The position numbers and the translations under genes are program-made. The notes under the pieces were generated by a model, which worked only from the letters and a program-made list of their open reading frames with translations, did no database searches and was not told the DNA's origin. A DNA stretch of 64,000 nucleotides from an uncultured Clostridia bacterium (lineage in GTDB: Bacteria > Bacillota > Clostridia > TANB77 > CAG-465), in assembly GCA_948562205.1 (NCBI GenBank), contig CAOYAN010000004.1, positions 14,903-78,902 on the forward strand, written 5' to 3'. Of the stretch, positions 54,401-63,033 are shown piece after piece. Each line of letters opens with the position of its first letter. Positions within the stretch are counted from its first letter, which is position 1.

Positions 54401-56997
54401 GATATAAGCATTCTATAAAGTGATAATGTAAATGCACTAATACAATTATATGCTCTATATGGCATTGTAACAAAATTAAAACACATTGTAAGAAAATCTG
54501 CACTAATACCATGTATTATTGGAATGTATTGTACATCTTTAGTATGTCTTACTTTTCCATATAATATAATGTCTATAATAGATAGTAAATATCCAAAATT
54601 TACAGCTACAAAACAAATAAGGGATGTAATAATAAATGCTCTATTTGATATAAACATAGATACAAGTATTGAAAGTAGCGCAAATACATCTAAAAGAGGT
54701 CTTCTTATATTATCAAATATCTTCCATTTTGATAATATGTTTAGCTTAGATTTTGGGCTAAGTAACCATTTTATAATTTGCATATCTCCCCTATACCATC
54801 TATGATTTCTTTTCATATATGCAATATAGTTATTTGGAAAACCATCTTGTAGTTCAACATCTGATGCAAGTCCTGCCCTTATAAATGATCCTTCAAGTAA
54901 ATCATGACTTAGTACTAAATTTTCTGGTATTTCTTCTCCTAGTAATTTTTCAAAAAGTTCTATATTATATATTCCCTTACCACAAAATATCGCCTCGCCA
55001 AATACATCTTGATAAACATTTGCTATTGCATTAGTATAAATATCAAGACCACCTACTCCACCAAATATTTTAGAAAATATACTTTTATTTGCAGCTTCTA
55101 TATCAAGTCCTACAGATGGTGTAATTAGTCCATATCCTTTTTCTACTATTTTACCATTTTTAGATAAAACTGGCTGATTTAGTGGATGAGCAATTATAGC
55201 TACTAAATCTTTTGCTGTATTTATTGATAACTGACTGTCTTCATCTAGAGTTATAGCATACTTTGCAGGAATTATTTCATCGTATATAAGATACATACAC
55301 TTATCTATTTCTTCCTTGCTTAAATTTCCAAGTATTAGCTTATTAAACTGAGACAGAGCACCTCTTTTTCGCTCCCATCCCATATAACAATTCTCACCTT
55401 TAGAATATACACGTTTTCTATATATAAAATTAAATATTTTATGTTCTGACTCATATTTTTCATTTAATTCATCTAATCTTTGTTTTGCGTATTCTACTAT
55501 TTTTTTATCTATAGATATTACTTCTTTATCACTAGAAATACAGTCTCCAAGGAGCATATAATACATATTTTCACTTCTATTTGAAAGATATGTAACCTCC
55601 ATTTTCTTTATCATTTCATCTAATTTTTCTACTGATGATATTACAGTTGGCATTACCACATATGTAGGATATTTTTTATCAACAGTTTTTGCAAAATCAA
55701 ATCTTGGAAGTATCTTTGGATGTACAATCTTTCTAAGTATATAGCTAAGTATTTTATCTGAGACCTCCATACTAAATACAAAGCCTATTATATAGAAAAA
55801 TATATTTAAATATCTATTTTCAAATTTTATAAGTGACATTCCAACAAAATATGTAATAAGTGTTGCTATAGTAAGTAAAGATAATATATAAATATATGAT
55901 TTTATCGGCTCAATAATTTTATAATACATTTTATTTAAAAAATAAGGTTTATTTAATTCCTTCTTTAGTAAATATTTTTCTTCTCCAATAAGAAAAAAAC
56001 CTACATGTTTTTTATACTTATTTGAACATTCAACTGCTTTTTTAGCAACATATGCTTCTGATAAATTATATTTTTTTGCAAGTTTTATTATATAATATCT
56101 ATATCTAGCCTTTGTTTTGTAATCACACTTTTTAAATTCATTTGTATAGTCTTTTTTTAAAGTTTCATCAATCTTATTTACTTTTTCAAATATTTCTCTA
56201 AAATTTAGACCTTGAAGTTGTTTGTACGCAAGAATTGCTCTACCAATATAATCTGTAGTTTTTGCAATCTCCATATGCTCTTTTACTATTGCCTCTTCTA
56301 CTGTAAATCCAATTTTATCTGCCTCTTCTGTAAGAATTTTAAAGAAAGGTTCTCCCTTAGGCCCTAGTTCTTTTAGTCTATATGCCATATATTCTACTAA
56401 TGCAGTATTAGTATTTTTAATCTTCGTACTATTCATTAATGAAGTTTTATTTATTCCTTTGAAAAAATTAAACTCATGATATAGCTCTTTTATTAATTTA
56501 TCTGTTGAAATATTCTCACTTGTAAGTAATTTTTCAACTTCTATTTTTCTCATTTGTGAATTAGAAATATTTAAACATATTCTTGCAATAAACTTGAGTA
56601 ATGCCATCTTTAACATAAGTACAAAAAGATCTAACTCTTCAGAAGTTAAATATGATAGTTTTTGATATTCTCTCAAGCAGTTTAGTATTATATTTTTATC
56701 TATATATCCAGTACAGTTTTCAACCAATTCATATGCTAAATAAAATATACTTATATATTTATTACCATCATTTGCAATTATTACTGGTAATCTTTTATTT
56801 TTAAGTACTTTTCTTGCCTCTTTTACATCTTCATATTCTTGTTCTATTATATACATGTTATCAAGAAGCCACTGACCTGCAGAATGTATTTGTATTTTCA
56901 TATCATATGTTTTCTCTAAAATTTTATATGTTTTAGAAATTATTTTATAATTTTTTTCTGCTTCTCTAAAAGTACTATCTAACGAATTTTTCATCAT
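51385..56997 (-). CDS. ndvB: cyclic beta-1,2-glucan synthase-like protein (GT84 plus glucoamylase-like and GH94 N-part)
   Basis: About 1870 residues from ATG 56997 (AAAGG site; frame opens with TTG 57003). Order: helical N-domain (1-380), two TM helices (about 383-430), GT84 domain with 'TLDEDSQL' (near 586), 'SHDLLEGSFIRAGL' and RNHRWYRGD (near 735), further TM helices (about 770-960), a DUF3131/glucoamylase-like domain from about 965 ('NFFDTMMSPTNNYLPTDN', 'SWSGTAFEYFMP' near 1194), then a GH94-type N-terminal beta domain. NdvB polymerises UDP-glucose to beta-1,2-glucan and cyclises it. Here the polypeptide ends before the GH94 catalytic part, which is the next ORF. Confidence 0.88.
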   Translation of the reverse strand: MMKNSLDSTFREAEKNYKIISKTYKILEKTYDMKIQIHSAGQWLLDNMYIIEQEYEDVKEARKVLKNKRLPVIIANDGNKYISIFYLAYELVENCTGYIDKNIILNCLREYQKLSYLTSEELDLFVLMLKMALLKFIARICLNISNSQMRKIEVEKLLTSENISTDKLIKELYHEFNFFKGINKTSLMNSTKIKNTNTALVEYMAYRLKELGPKGEPFFKILTEEADKIGFTVEEAIVKEHMEIAKTTDYIGRAILAYKQLQGLNFREIFEKVNKIDETLKKDYTNEFKKCDYKTKARYRYYIIKLAKKYNLSEAYVAKKAVECSNKYKKHVGFFLIGEEKYLLKKELNKPYFLNKMYYKIIEPIKSYIYILSLLTIATLITYFVGMSLIKFENRYLNIFFYIIGFVFSMEVSDKILSYILRKIVHPKILPRFDFAKTVDKKYPTYVVMPTVISSVEKLDEMIKKMEVTYLSNRSENMYYMLLGDCISSDKEVISIDKKIVEYAKQRLDELNEKYESEHKIFNFIYRKRVYSKGENCYMGWERKRGALSQFNKLILGNLSKEEIDKCMYLIYDEIIPAKYAITLDEDSQLSINTAKDLVAIIAHPLNQPVLSKNGKIVEKGYGLITPSVGLDIEAANKSIFSKIFGGVGGLDIYTNAIANVYQDVFGEAIFCGKGIYNIELFEKLLGEEIPENLVLSHDLLEGSFIRAGLASDVELQDGFPNNYIAYMKRNHRWYRGDMQIIKWLLSPKSKLNILSKWKIFDNIRRPLLDVFALLSILVSMFISNRAFIITSLICFVAVNFGYLLSIIDIILYGKVRHTKDVQYIPIIHGISADFLTMCFNFVTMPYRAYNCISAFTLSLYRMLISKKNLLQWTTGETLEKTAKNTLTYYYSNMFINVVIAIIMIALPLAINTSEIVLIDFKLFVAISFLFAPVLCYLLGKDHLVGRIKKLDKKSKSEVLEIANRTWNFFDTMMSPTNNYLPTDNFQENRRYKIANRTSPTNIGFGILAIINAYDLHFINKKEMIKRLENIYNTIEKLEMWNGHLYNWYNIKTLEPLRPRFVSTVDSGNFITALYVAREFLYDLKKDKSYSIKDFSAEYKERIDGMLDITENIIENTDFSLLYDTSRNLFSIGYAVENGTLVDSYYDMLMSESRTTSLIAIASRQVTSKHWFALGRNLVRLDGYKGLISWSGTAFEYFMPLLFNKSYEHTLIDQSLFFTKYSQLKYAKANSVAFGISESAYAIKDNDLNYQYKAFGIPWLGLKRGLNDSLVISPYSSILMLELDPVNVYKNIKRLKALGMYSSYGFYEAIDYTKENLHVGADSEIIKTYMAHHQGMILTAINNYLNDGIIRDRFHSNPNIKACEILLKERERIKANIKKGIKDKENKFKQKNVQKYTTHVSYTYANRKYVTPNDESNKLSIAFLKGSNLSTMITNSGASFLKYKDKILNRQRYTELNTSGNFVYLTDKETGNTISVTDCNIHSKYNKNTDKCKWISSLNSVECSIVTGELEIATTISISPEFNAEMKKISVYNNGNTRREIIINTYIEPAMTDYMTNVVHPSFSNLQIETYYDKDLDVLVASKRKKAEDDKELYIYSKLVGIDLAKEMETEKQKLFYNDNSAYDENLTKYPLWPVLSYRARIILDPYERQEFYYILGVAESKYKISNAILNLDKDGIEDQCKITNELNSVVARYLKLEPTRAEVYNDIIKDTLIKKNVTEDDRFWNEELKQSDLWKYSISGDLPIVLVQIDKIEDAGIIKEVINFMDYVKNRKVDLDVVVLIKESQKQDGPIYRFVKSRVDRAVYMEQTKGNIYILNINNLSNQEITLLSYLSRRYIKNISEFLYFNNARELENKTDNNMEVDISDRDEF

Positions 56998-57161
56998 AAT
57001 CAACCTTTCACTATATATTTTATCCTATATATCTGATTATATAATAAAAAGGAGTATATTGCAATAAACAAAAATCATCTTATTTCCAAAAATTTACAAA
57101 ATATTCCTTGTTATCTTTTTTATTTATCTTAAATTATAACATATATATTATATCCAATAAT

Positions 57162-57282
57162 TTGACATTTTATGTTAATTTTGATATAATTTTTTGACAT
57201 TTAAATATAGATTTAAAAGAATAATTTCTTTTATATTAAAAAGTAAATTTTACTTTTAAATCTAAAATCAAGGAGGAAAAAT
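57162..57282 (+). promoter_or_regulatory. family C promoter and structured leader, copy 1
   Basis: TTGACA (57162-57167), 17-base spacer, TATAAT (57185-57190). The leader contains AGATTTAAAAG (57209-57219) able to pair with CTTTTAAATCT (57253-57263), enclosing a hairpin AAAAGAA-TAAT-TTCTTTT; then AAGGAGG. Confidence 0.75.
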
Positions 57283-58563
57283 ATGTTAGAATTAGACACA
57301 ACTTATGAAAATAATAATAGTAAAATATCATTTTGGCCATCTCCTGATAGTAGTAACCCTTATCTTAATCCGTATGATAGTGAATATGTATTCTCATATG
57401 ATCCACACCAATATCATCGAATTAAAGAAATTCTAGACAATGTCTATAATGAAAATACTGAGAGGCGAAAATCTTGTAACTGTTTTATATGTGGAGATAA
57501 CCCAATAAATTTTGATACAGAAAAAGCAGAAGTCACTATTATGTGTTGTACATGCCATATAAGAAATATCCGTTATTTATTTAAACTTATTGAGTCTAAT
57601 GATTATACTATAAATGAAGATATCATAAGAAAAGTTACAAATATTTCATGGACTTTTGAAAATATTTGGAAATATGATATATCTTATAGGGCAAGTAGTA
57701 TGACTTCTCCAAAGTTTATAGAGTTTTTCTTAGATACCCTACTTTACAAAGCAAAGAATTTTGATCACTATTTAGATAAGGATGACTATGATATCAAGAA
57801 ATTATGGCGTTCATATAGCAACTTTTTAGTAACATTTCACACTTTTGGATTTTATTTGCAAGTAAACAGTCTAATAGAGGAAAATAAATTAAATCTTGTA
57901 TACCTTGCAATTTTACAATATATTGATGCTATATCTACAAATTTTTCTAGAACAGTTAAATATTATATAATTGATCGTATCAAAACGCCTACCTATTTTA
58001 CAGTAGAACTAGCCTACGATTTAGAACAAATGCTTCAAAAATATCCAGGTGTAATGAAAAGTAATATGCATTCTAAATTTGAAGACATGTCTAATTTATT
58101 ATTTAATACATATAATCTTACAAAAAAATACAAAGAAGATTTAGAAAAAAATAATTTAGAATTTAATTTTTCTAATCTTTGGAACAATATAGTAAAAATA
58201 CATTTATGCGACTATGCAAATCCTAAATATTTGAAAGAGATTATATCTTCTAGTAAATACAAGTATAGAAATAATCCTTATTCATCTTATGATAATACTC
58301 TTTTATCTATGTATATTGATTTTAACAAATATAATTTTTCTGATATAAATATAATGTCTATGTTCAATGCTGCTGGTCTTTATTGTGCAATAGAGTTTTT
58401 CTTATTAATGGAAGATTATAATAAAATAGTTACTGTTATTGAACAATTTATGTATACACTAACTTCAAAGTTTAACTTTAAAATAAGTGAAAATAGCAAT
58501 GATATAGCTATATATACTGATTTAACTATATTATTAGAAGCATATAAAAATGAATATGAATGA
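57283..58563 (+). CDS. lineage-specific protein, family C (member 1): Cys module plus helical domain
   Basis: 426 residues. Variable N-terminus, a Cys module 'SCNCFICGDN' (near 64-73) followed by 'CCTCHIRN', then a long helical domain: 'NISWTFENIWKYDISYRASS' (near 118-137), 'FHTFGFYLQVNSL', 'AILQYIDAIS', ending 'NIMSMFNAAGLYCAIEFF'. The helical domain is shared with 59492-60910. It lacks the N-terminal zinc ribbon of the other two members. No family recognised. Own promoter, conserved leader and terminator. Confidence 0.78.
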   Translation: MLELDTTYENNNSKISFWPSPDSSNPYLNPYDSEYVFSYDPHQYHRIKEILDNVYNENTERRKSCNCFICGDNPINFDTEKAEVTIMCCTCHIRNIRYLFKLIESNDYTINEDIIRKVTNISWTFENIWKYDISYRASSMTSPKFIEFFLDTLLYKAKNFDHYLDKDDYDIKKLWRSYSNFLVTFHTFGFYLQVNSLIEENKLNLVYLAILQYIDAISTNFSRTVKYYIIDRIKTPTYFTVELAYDLEQMLQKYPGVMKSNMHSKFEDMSNLLFNTYNLTKKYKEDLEKNNLEFNFSNLWNNIVKIHLCDYANPKYLKEIISSSKYKYRNNPYSSYDNTLLSMYIDFNKYNFSDINIMSMFNAAGLYCAIEFFLLMEDYNKIVTVIEQFMYTLTSKFNFKISENSNDIAIYTDLTILLEAYKNEYE

Positions 58564-58566
58564 CTT

Positions 58567-58595
58567 AAAGCAGGTTTTATTTAACCTGCTTTTTC
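58567..58595 (+). terminator. intrinsic terminator
   Basis: AAAGCAGGTT/AACCTGCTTT perfect 10-base stem and T run. Confidence 0.88.
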
Positions 58596-58602
58596 ACGCC
58601 TC

Positions 58603-58720
58603 TTGTTTTTTTATGTAAAGTGTGATATAATAATATCGGATTTTTAAATAAGATTTAAAAGAATAATTTCTTTTATAAAATAATAAATTTACTTTAAACC
58701 TAAAATCAAGGAGGAAAATC
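58603..58720 (+). promoter_or_regulatory. family C promoter and leader, copy 2
   Basis: TATAAT at 58626-58631 with a weak TTGTTT 17 bases upstream. AGATTTAAAAG (58651-58661) and ACTTTAAACCT (58691-58701) keep the outer pairing with a mismatch; the AAAAGAA-TAAT-TTCTTTT hairpin is identical to copies 1 and 3. Confidence 0.65.
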
Positions 58721-59290
58721 ATGATAGCAATTAGTAACTCTGATTTTGAAAAGTTTGGTTGTGTAAACTGTGGGTGCGATTTTGTATTTAGTGCAAATGA
58801 ATTCAACTCTTCAACTGCTATAATCGTTGAATGTACTGAATGTGGTACAAAATTTTTTATTTTTGCTGATGACACCACTTCTGTCTCGTATTCTGGCAAT
58901 CCAGATTTCTTGGATTATGATGAAAATGAATACACATTAGAAGTAACCGAACATCCAAGAAAGGGTATCCCCAAAAAAATCTCAACTAAAAAAATTGTTA
59001 AAGGTAGCTCTGGCTGGAGTATTGGAATAACCAAAGAACACTTTGTGTCATATTTTGTAAAGGATATCGAAACTGGAAAACATATAATTAATTTTTTTGA
59101 TAATTTAGAGAAAAAAGATAAGAACCGAAAAAATTGCAAATGTTTTTTATGTGGAAAAAATTCGGCTCAGTTCTCTAAAGAATCTAACCCGTTAGATATA
59201 AGAGTTAAGATTTTTGCTTGTGAAGAACATGAATATCTTCTTTCTGCAACACAGCTGAATTTGATTCTTCAACAGCTTTCTGAAAATTAA
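58721..59290 (+). CDS. lineage-specific protein, family C (member 2): zinc-ribbon and Cys modules only
   Basis: 189 residues, equivalent to the first two modules of 59492-60910 without the helical domain. Zinc ribbon: MIAISNSDFEKFGCVNCGC (Cys 14, 17, 19) and 'ECTECGTKFFIFADD'. Middle: 'TEHPRKGIPKK'. Second Cys module: 'NCKCFLCGKN' (near 138-147) and a later 'ACEEHE'. The stop is clean and followed by a terminator, so it is a naturally short member or an old truncation. AAGGAGG site. Function unknown; nucleic-acid or protein binding is plausible. Confidence 0.75.
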   Translation: MIAISNSDFEKFGCVNCGCDFVFSANEFNSSTAIIVECTECGTKFFIFADDTTSVSYSGNPDFLDYDENEYTLEVTEHPRKGIPKKISTKKIVKGSSGWSIGITKEHFVSYFVKDIETGKHIINFFDNLEKKDKNRKNCKCFLCGKNSAQFSKESNPLDIRVKIFACEEHEYLLSATQLNLILQQLSEN

Positions 59291-59318
59291 AAAATAACTA
59301 GGTCTATGAATGATTATT

Positions 59319-59356
59319 ATGGAGTAAGTCATTAATTTGATTTACTCCATTTCATT
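59319..59356 (+). terminator. intrinsic terminator
   Basis: ATGGAGTAA (59319-59327) pairs with TTACTCCAT (59342-59350), T-rich tail. Confidence 0.75.
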
Positions 59357-59372
59357 TACTATTTTATATAAG

Positions 59373-59491
59373 TTGACACATTATATAAAATTTGATATAA
59401 TTTTTGCGCATATTAACATAAGATTTAAAAGAATAATTTCTTTTATAAAATAACAAATTTACTTTTAAATCTAAAATTAAGGAGGAAAATC
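59373..59491 (+). promoter_or_regulatory. family C promoter and leader, copy 3
   Basis: TTGACA (59373-59378), 17-base spacer, TATAAT (59396-59401); AGATTTAAAAG (59421-59431) and CTTTTAAATCT (59462-59472) pair perfectly around the invariant hairpin. Confidence 0.75.
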
Positions 59492-60910
59492 ATGATAGCA
59501 ATTAGTAGCTCTGACTATGAAAAGTTTGGTTGTGTAAACTGTGGATGCGATTTTGCATATAATCCAGCTTCAATAAGTGGTAATGGTACTTTTCCTGCAA
59601 AATGCGGTGAATGTGCTACAGAATTTGTTATTTTAGCAGATGGTTTAAGAAAATCTGGTTTGGGATTTGGCAATGGATTGAATGAATACGCTTATCCAAT
59701 ACTTCAGGAACATCCACGCCATGGTATACCTAAACATAAATTTGTAAGACCTGATATTAGACCAGAAAATGGTATTGGAGAATTTTGCAAATCAAGAGGT
59801 GTTGGTTATGATCTTGCATGTTTCGTTAAAAGTAAAGAAGCAGGCAAACGCATTGTAGATATGTTTGACAAAATTTTTGAAGAAAGAAAAAAAGAACATA
59901 AAAACTGTAAATGTTTTGTATGTGGTAAAGATCCTGTTTGGCTTGACTATAGGCCTAATGAACCACTATGGATTCAAGTAAAAATTCAGTATTGTAAAGA
60001 TCATGAAAGAAATATTAATGTTTTGTCACAACTTATTAGTGAAGATAATATTATCACTGAAGATAAAATAAAAATGGCAATGAATATTGAATGGAATTTT
60101 AAGAATACATGGAAATATGAATTAAGTTCTAAAGTCATTAGCAATGCATCTATACACTTTATTAAGAATTTATTTAAGCAAGAAGTTGAGCCATCTAAAG
60201 AAGTCAAAGAAGCAATAGACTTTTCTTTTAATTACGATGGTAATGTTCTATCACAGTTTCATTCTCTTGGATGTTTTTTACAAGTTAATAGCTTACTTAG
60301 AAAAGATGACTTTAAGAAATCCTATCTTGCTATTTCTCAGTATATTCAGGCTATATCTTTTAGATTTACTACAAGTTTTAATTATAAATATAAAAGTAAC
60401 TTAAAATTTTATATTAGGATTGCAAAAGAATTAAATAGTTTTTTATTTGACAATCCATATGAAAATGAAAATTGTTTTTATTGTGATTTTAAAGGTGTAA
60501 GTACTGATGAACTTACCAAAAATTATAAAGAAGAACTTAGTAAAATATATTTATCATTTACATTTAAAAATCTCTGGGAGAATATAATTAAAAATCATGT
60601 ATGTGAGTATGCTGATTTTAAATATCTAAGAAATATTATAGAGACAGATGAGTATAATACAATTGATTTTTCTAATACAAATATAATGTCTATGTTTAAT
60701 ACTGCAGGACTATACTTTACAGTAAATAAATTATTAGAAGAAGAAAACGAAAAAATGGCTGCTTTAGCTGTTGAACAAGTATATAACTCTCTTACTTCGA
60801 AATTTAATGCAGCTATTAATGAAAATTGTATTGATAAAAATAATGAAAAAGATAAAAAACTATATATGGATTTGTCTGTACTCCTTCACTCTTATTGGGA
60901 TAACAAATAA
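59492..60910 (+). CDS. lineage-specific protein, family C (member 3): full three-module version
   Basis: 472 residues: N-terminal zinc ribbon (Cys 14, 17, 19 and 'KCGECATEF' near 38-44), a linker with 'EHPRHGIPKHK', a second Cys module 'NCKCFVCGKD' (near 135-144) with a later 'YCKDHE', then a helical domain (about 190-472) with 'NIEWNFKNTWKYELSSK', 'FHSLGCFLQVNSLL' and 'NIMSMFNTAGLYFTVNKLL'. The first 45 residues are very similar to 58721-59290, the rest to 57283-58563, which shows modular exchange within the cluster. Function unknown. Confidence 0.78.
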   Translation: MIAISSSDYEKFGCVNCGCDFAYNPASISGNGTFPAKCGECATEFVILADGLRKSGLGFGNGLNEYAYPILQEHPRHGIPKHKFVRPDIRPENGIGEFCKSRGVGYDLACFVKSKEAGKRIVDMFDKIFEERKKEHKNCKCFVCGKDPVWLDYRPNEPLWIQVKIQYCKDHERNINVLSQLISEDNIITEDKIKMAMNIEWNFKNTWKYELSSKVISNASIHFIKNLFKQEVEPSKEVKEAIDFSFNYDGNVLSQFHSLGCFLQVNSLLRKDDFKKSYLAISQYIQAISFRFTTSFNYKYKSNLKFYIRIAKELNSFLFDNPYENENCFYCDFKGVSTDELTKNYKEELSKIYLSFTFKNLWENIIKNHVCEYADFKYLRNIIETDEYNTIDFSNTNIMSMFNTAGLYFTVNKLLEEENEKMAALAVEQVYNSLTSKFNAAINENCIDKNNEKDKKLYMDLSVLLHSYWDNK

Positions 60911-60922
60911 TACAAAAAATTT

Positions 60923-60960
60923 ATACCAAAAGCAAGCCATTTTTAGCTTGCTTTTGGTAT
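60923..60960. terminator. bidirectional terminator
   Basis: Fourteen-base perfect stem (ATACCAAAAGCAAG / CTTGCTTTTGGTAT) between convergent genes. Confidence 0.9.
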
Positions 60961-60965
60961 TACTT

Positions 60966-62777
60966 TTATTTTTTACTATTTCTAAATCTTAAAGTTGGAT
61001 CTAGTATTTTTTTTCTAAGTCTGATGTTTTCTGGTGTGATTTCTACTAGTTCGTCATCTCCAATAAATTCAATTGATTGCTCAAGTGTCATCTTTTTAAC
61101 TGGTACAAGTTTTAATGCATCATCACTACCTGATGCTCTTGTATTTGTTAAATGTTTTTCTTTACATACATTTATAGTTAAATCATCACTTCTTGAGTTT
61201 TCTCCAACTATCATACCAACATATACCTCAGTACCTGGAGTTATAAATAATGTTGAACGTTCTTGTGCTTGGAAAAGTCCATATCCTGTAGCCTTACCTT
61301 GTTCAAATGCAATAACTGCACCTCTAGGTCTTGTTATAAGTTCTCCCTTATCTGGTTCATATCCTGCAAAAGTATGGTTCATTATACCATTACCTTTAGT
61401 ATCAGTCATAAACTCTCCTCTATAACCTATAAGTCCACGAGCTGGTATTTTAAATTCTAATCTGCTATACCCTACTTGTGATGTTGAAGCACTCATATTA
61501 GTCATTTCACCTTTTCTTTGACCAATTTTTTCCATAACAACTCCAACAAATTCTTCTGGAACATCTATTATTAAATCTTCCATAGGCTCACATTTTACTC
61601 CATCAATTTCTTTATATATAACTGTAGGTCTTGATACTAAAAGTTCAAATCCCTCTCTTCTCATATTCTCTATAAGAATAGATAAATGTAGTTCTCCTCT
61701 ACCTGATACCTTAAAGCTATCAGCAGTTTCTGTATCTTCTACTCTAAGTGATACATTTGTTTCAAGCTCCTTATATAGTCTATCTCTTATATGTCTTGAT
61801 GTAATAAACTTTCCTTCTTTACCTGCAAAAGGCCCATTATTAACACTAAATGTCATAGATACAGTTGGCTCATCAATATCAACAAATTCAACTGCTTCAG
61901 GATTTGTAGCATCTGCAATTGTCTCACCTATTTCAATACCCTCTACACCATTTACTGCTACAATATCTCCACAATATGCTTCTTCTGTTTCTACTCTATT
62001 AAGTCCAGAATATGTAAATAGTTTACCTATTTTTATATTTTGAATACTTCCATCTTTTTTACAAAGAGCTACTTGTTGTCCATTTTTTATAGTTCCTCTC
62101 TCAATTCTACCAATTCCAACTCTACCTGTATATTCATCAGAATCAATATTTGTTACAAGTAATTGTAAAGGTTCATCTTTATCTCCACTTGGCTCTGGAA
62201 CAGTATTTACAATTGTTTCAAATAATGGTTGCATATTATCACTTTCTTCATCTAAAGAATTTTTAGCAAATCCATTTTTACCTGATGCATATACAACTTT
62301 AAAATCTAATTGCTCATCTGTAGCATCTAAATCCATAAATAATTCTAATACTTCATCTACAACTTCTGTTGGTCTTGCACCTGGTCTATCAATTTTATTT
62401 ATAACAACTATTGGTACTAAGTTTAAAGCTAGTGCCTTACTTAAAACAAATCTTGTTTGTGGCATTGGTCCATCGAAAGCATCTACTACAAGTATAACTC
62501 CATCTACCATTTTAAGTACACGCTCTACTTCTCCACCAAAATCAGCATGTCCTGGAGTATCAACTATATTTATCTTTATATCTTTATAGTTTATTGCTGT
62601 ATTTTTAGATAAGATTGTAATTCCTCTTTCTCTTTCAATGTCATTTGAATCCATTACACGTTCTGCTACTTGCTCATTACTTCTAAAAGTTCCACTTTGT
62701 TTTAATAGTGCATCAACAAGTGTAGTTTTACCGTGATCAACGTGAGCTATAATTGCCACATTTCTTAAGTTTTTCAT
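60966..62777 (-). CDS. typA: translational GTPase TypA/BipA
   Basis: 603 residues, full length. GTPase motifs 'AHVDHGKTT' (near 11), 'RGITI' (near 51), DTPGHADF (near 73) and NKIDRPGA (near 127); domains II and III of elongation-factor type; C-terminal TypA-specific domain ('TPGTEVYVGMIVGENSRSDDLTINVCKEKHLTNTRASGSDD'). Acts on the ribosome in 50S assembly, especially under cold or stress. Perfect promoter at 62891-62919; its leader has a hairpin near 62822-62842. Confidence 0.98.
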   Translation of the reverse strand: MKNLRNVAIIAHVDHGKTTLVDALLKQSGTFRSNEQVAERVMDSNDIERERGITILSKNTAINYKDIKINIVDTPGHADFGGEVERVLKMVDGVILVVDAFDGPMPQTRFVLSKALALNLVPIVVINKIDRPGARPTEVVDEVLELFMDLDATDEQLDFKVVYASGKNGFAKNSLDEESDNMQPLFETIVNTVPEPSGDKDEPLQLLVTNIDSDEYTGRVGIGRIERGTIKNGQQVALCKKDGSIQNIKIGKLFTYSGLNRVETEEAYCGDIVAVNGVEGIEIGETIADATNPEAVEFVDIDEPTVSMTFSVNNGPFAGKEGKFITSRHIRDRLYKELETNVSLRVEDTETADSFKVSGRGELHLSILIENMRREGFELLVSRPTVIYKEIDGVKCEPMEDLIIDVPEEFVGVVMEKIGQRKGEMTNMSASTSQVGYSRLEFKIPARGLIGYRGEFMTDTKGNGIMNHTFAGYEPDKGELITRPRGAVIAFEQGKATGYGLFQAQERSTLFITPGTEVYVGMIVGENSRSDDLTINVCKEKHLTNTRASGSDDALKLVPVKKMTLEQSIEFIGDDELVEITPENIRLRKKILDPTLRFRNSKK

Positions 62778-62890
62778 TTAATATCATCCTTTCAATTCCT
62801 AAAATAAAATCGCCTAAAAATATAACCTAAAAGCAAAGTTTTCTAGGTCATTATCTTCTCTGTATTATATATAATAATATTTACTGATAT

Positions 62891-62919
62891 ATTATACTAC
62901 AATATCTTACACTTGTCAA
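62891..62919 (-). promoter_or_regulatory. typA promoter
   Basis: Minus strand: TTGACA (62919-62914), 17-base spacer, TATAAT (62896-62891). About 110-base leader follows. Confidence 0.8.
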
Positions 62920-62951
62920 CATAAAATGACTCAGAAAATGGTGTTTTTAAG

Positions 62952-62993
62952 AAAAAATGTACCTAAAACACTACACATTTTAGATACATTTTA
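62952..62993 (-). terminator. terminator of the family A member 3 gene
   Basis: AAATGTA.CTAAAA / TTTTAG.TACATTT stem with a T run on the minus strand. Confidence 0.75.
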
Positions 62994-63033
62994 TAATTTA
63001 CATTAATTTTTTTACTTATTAGACTATTTTAAA

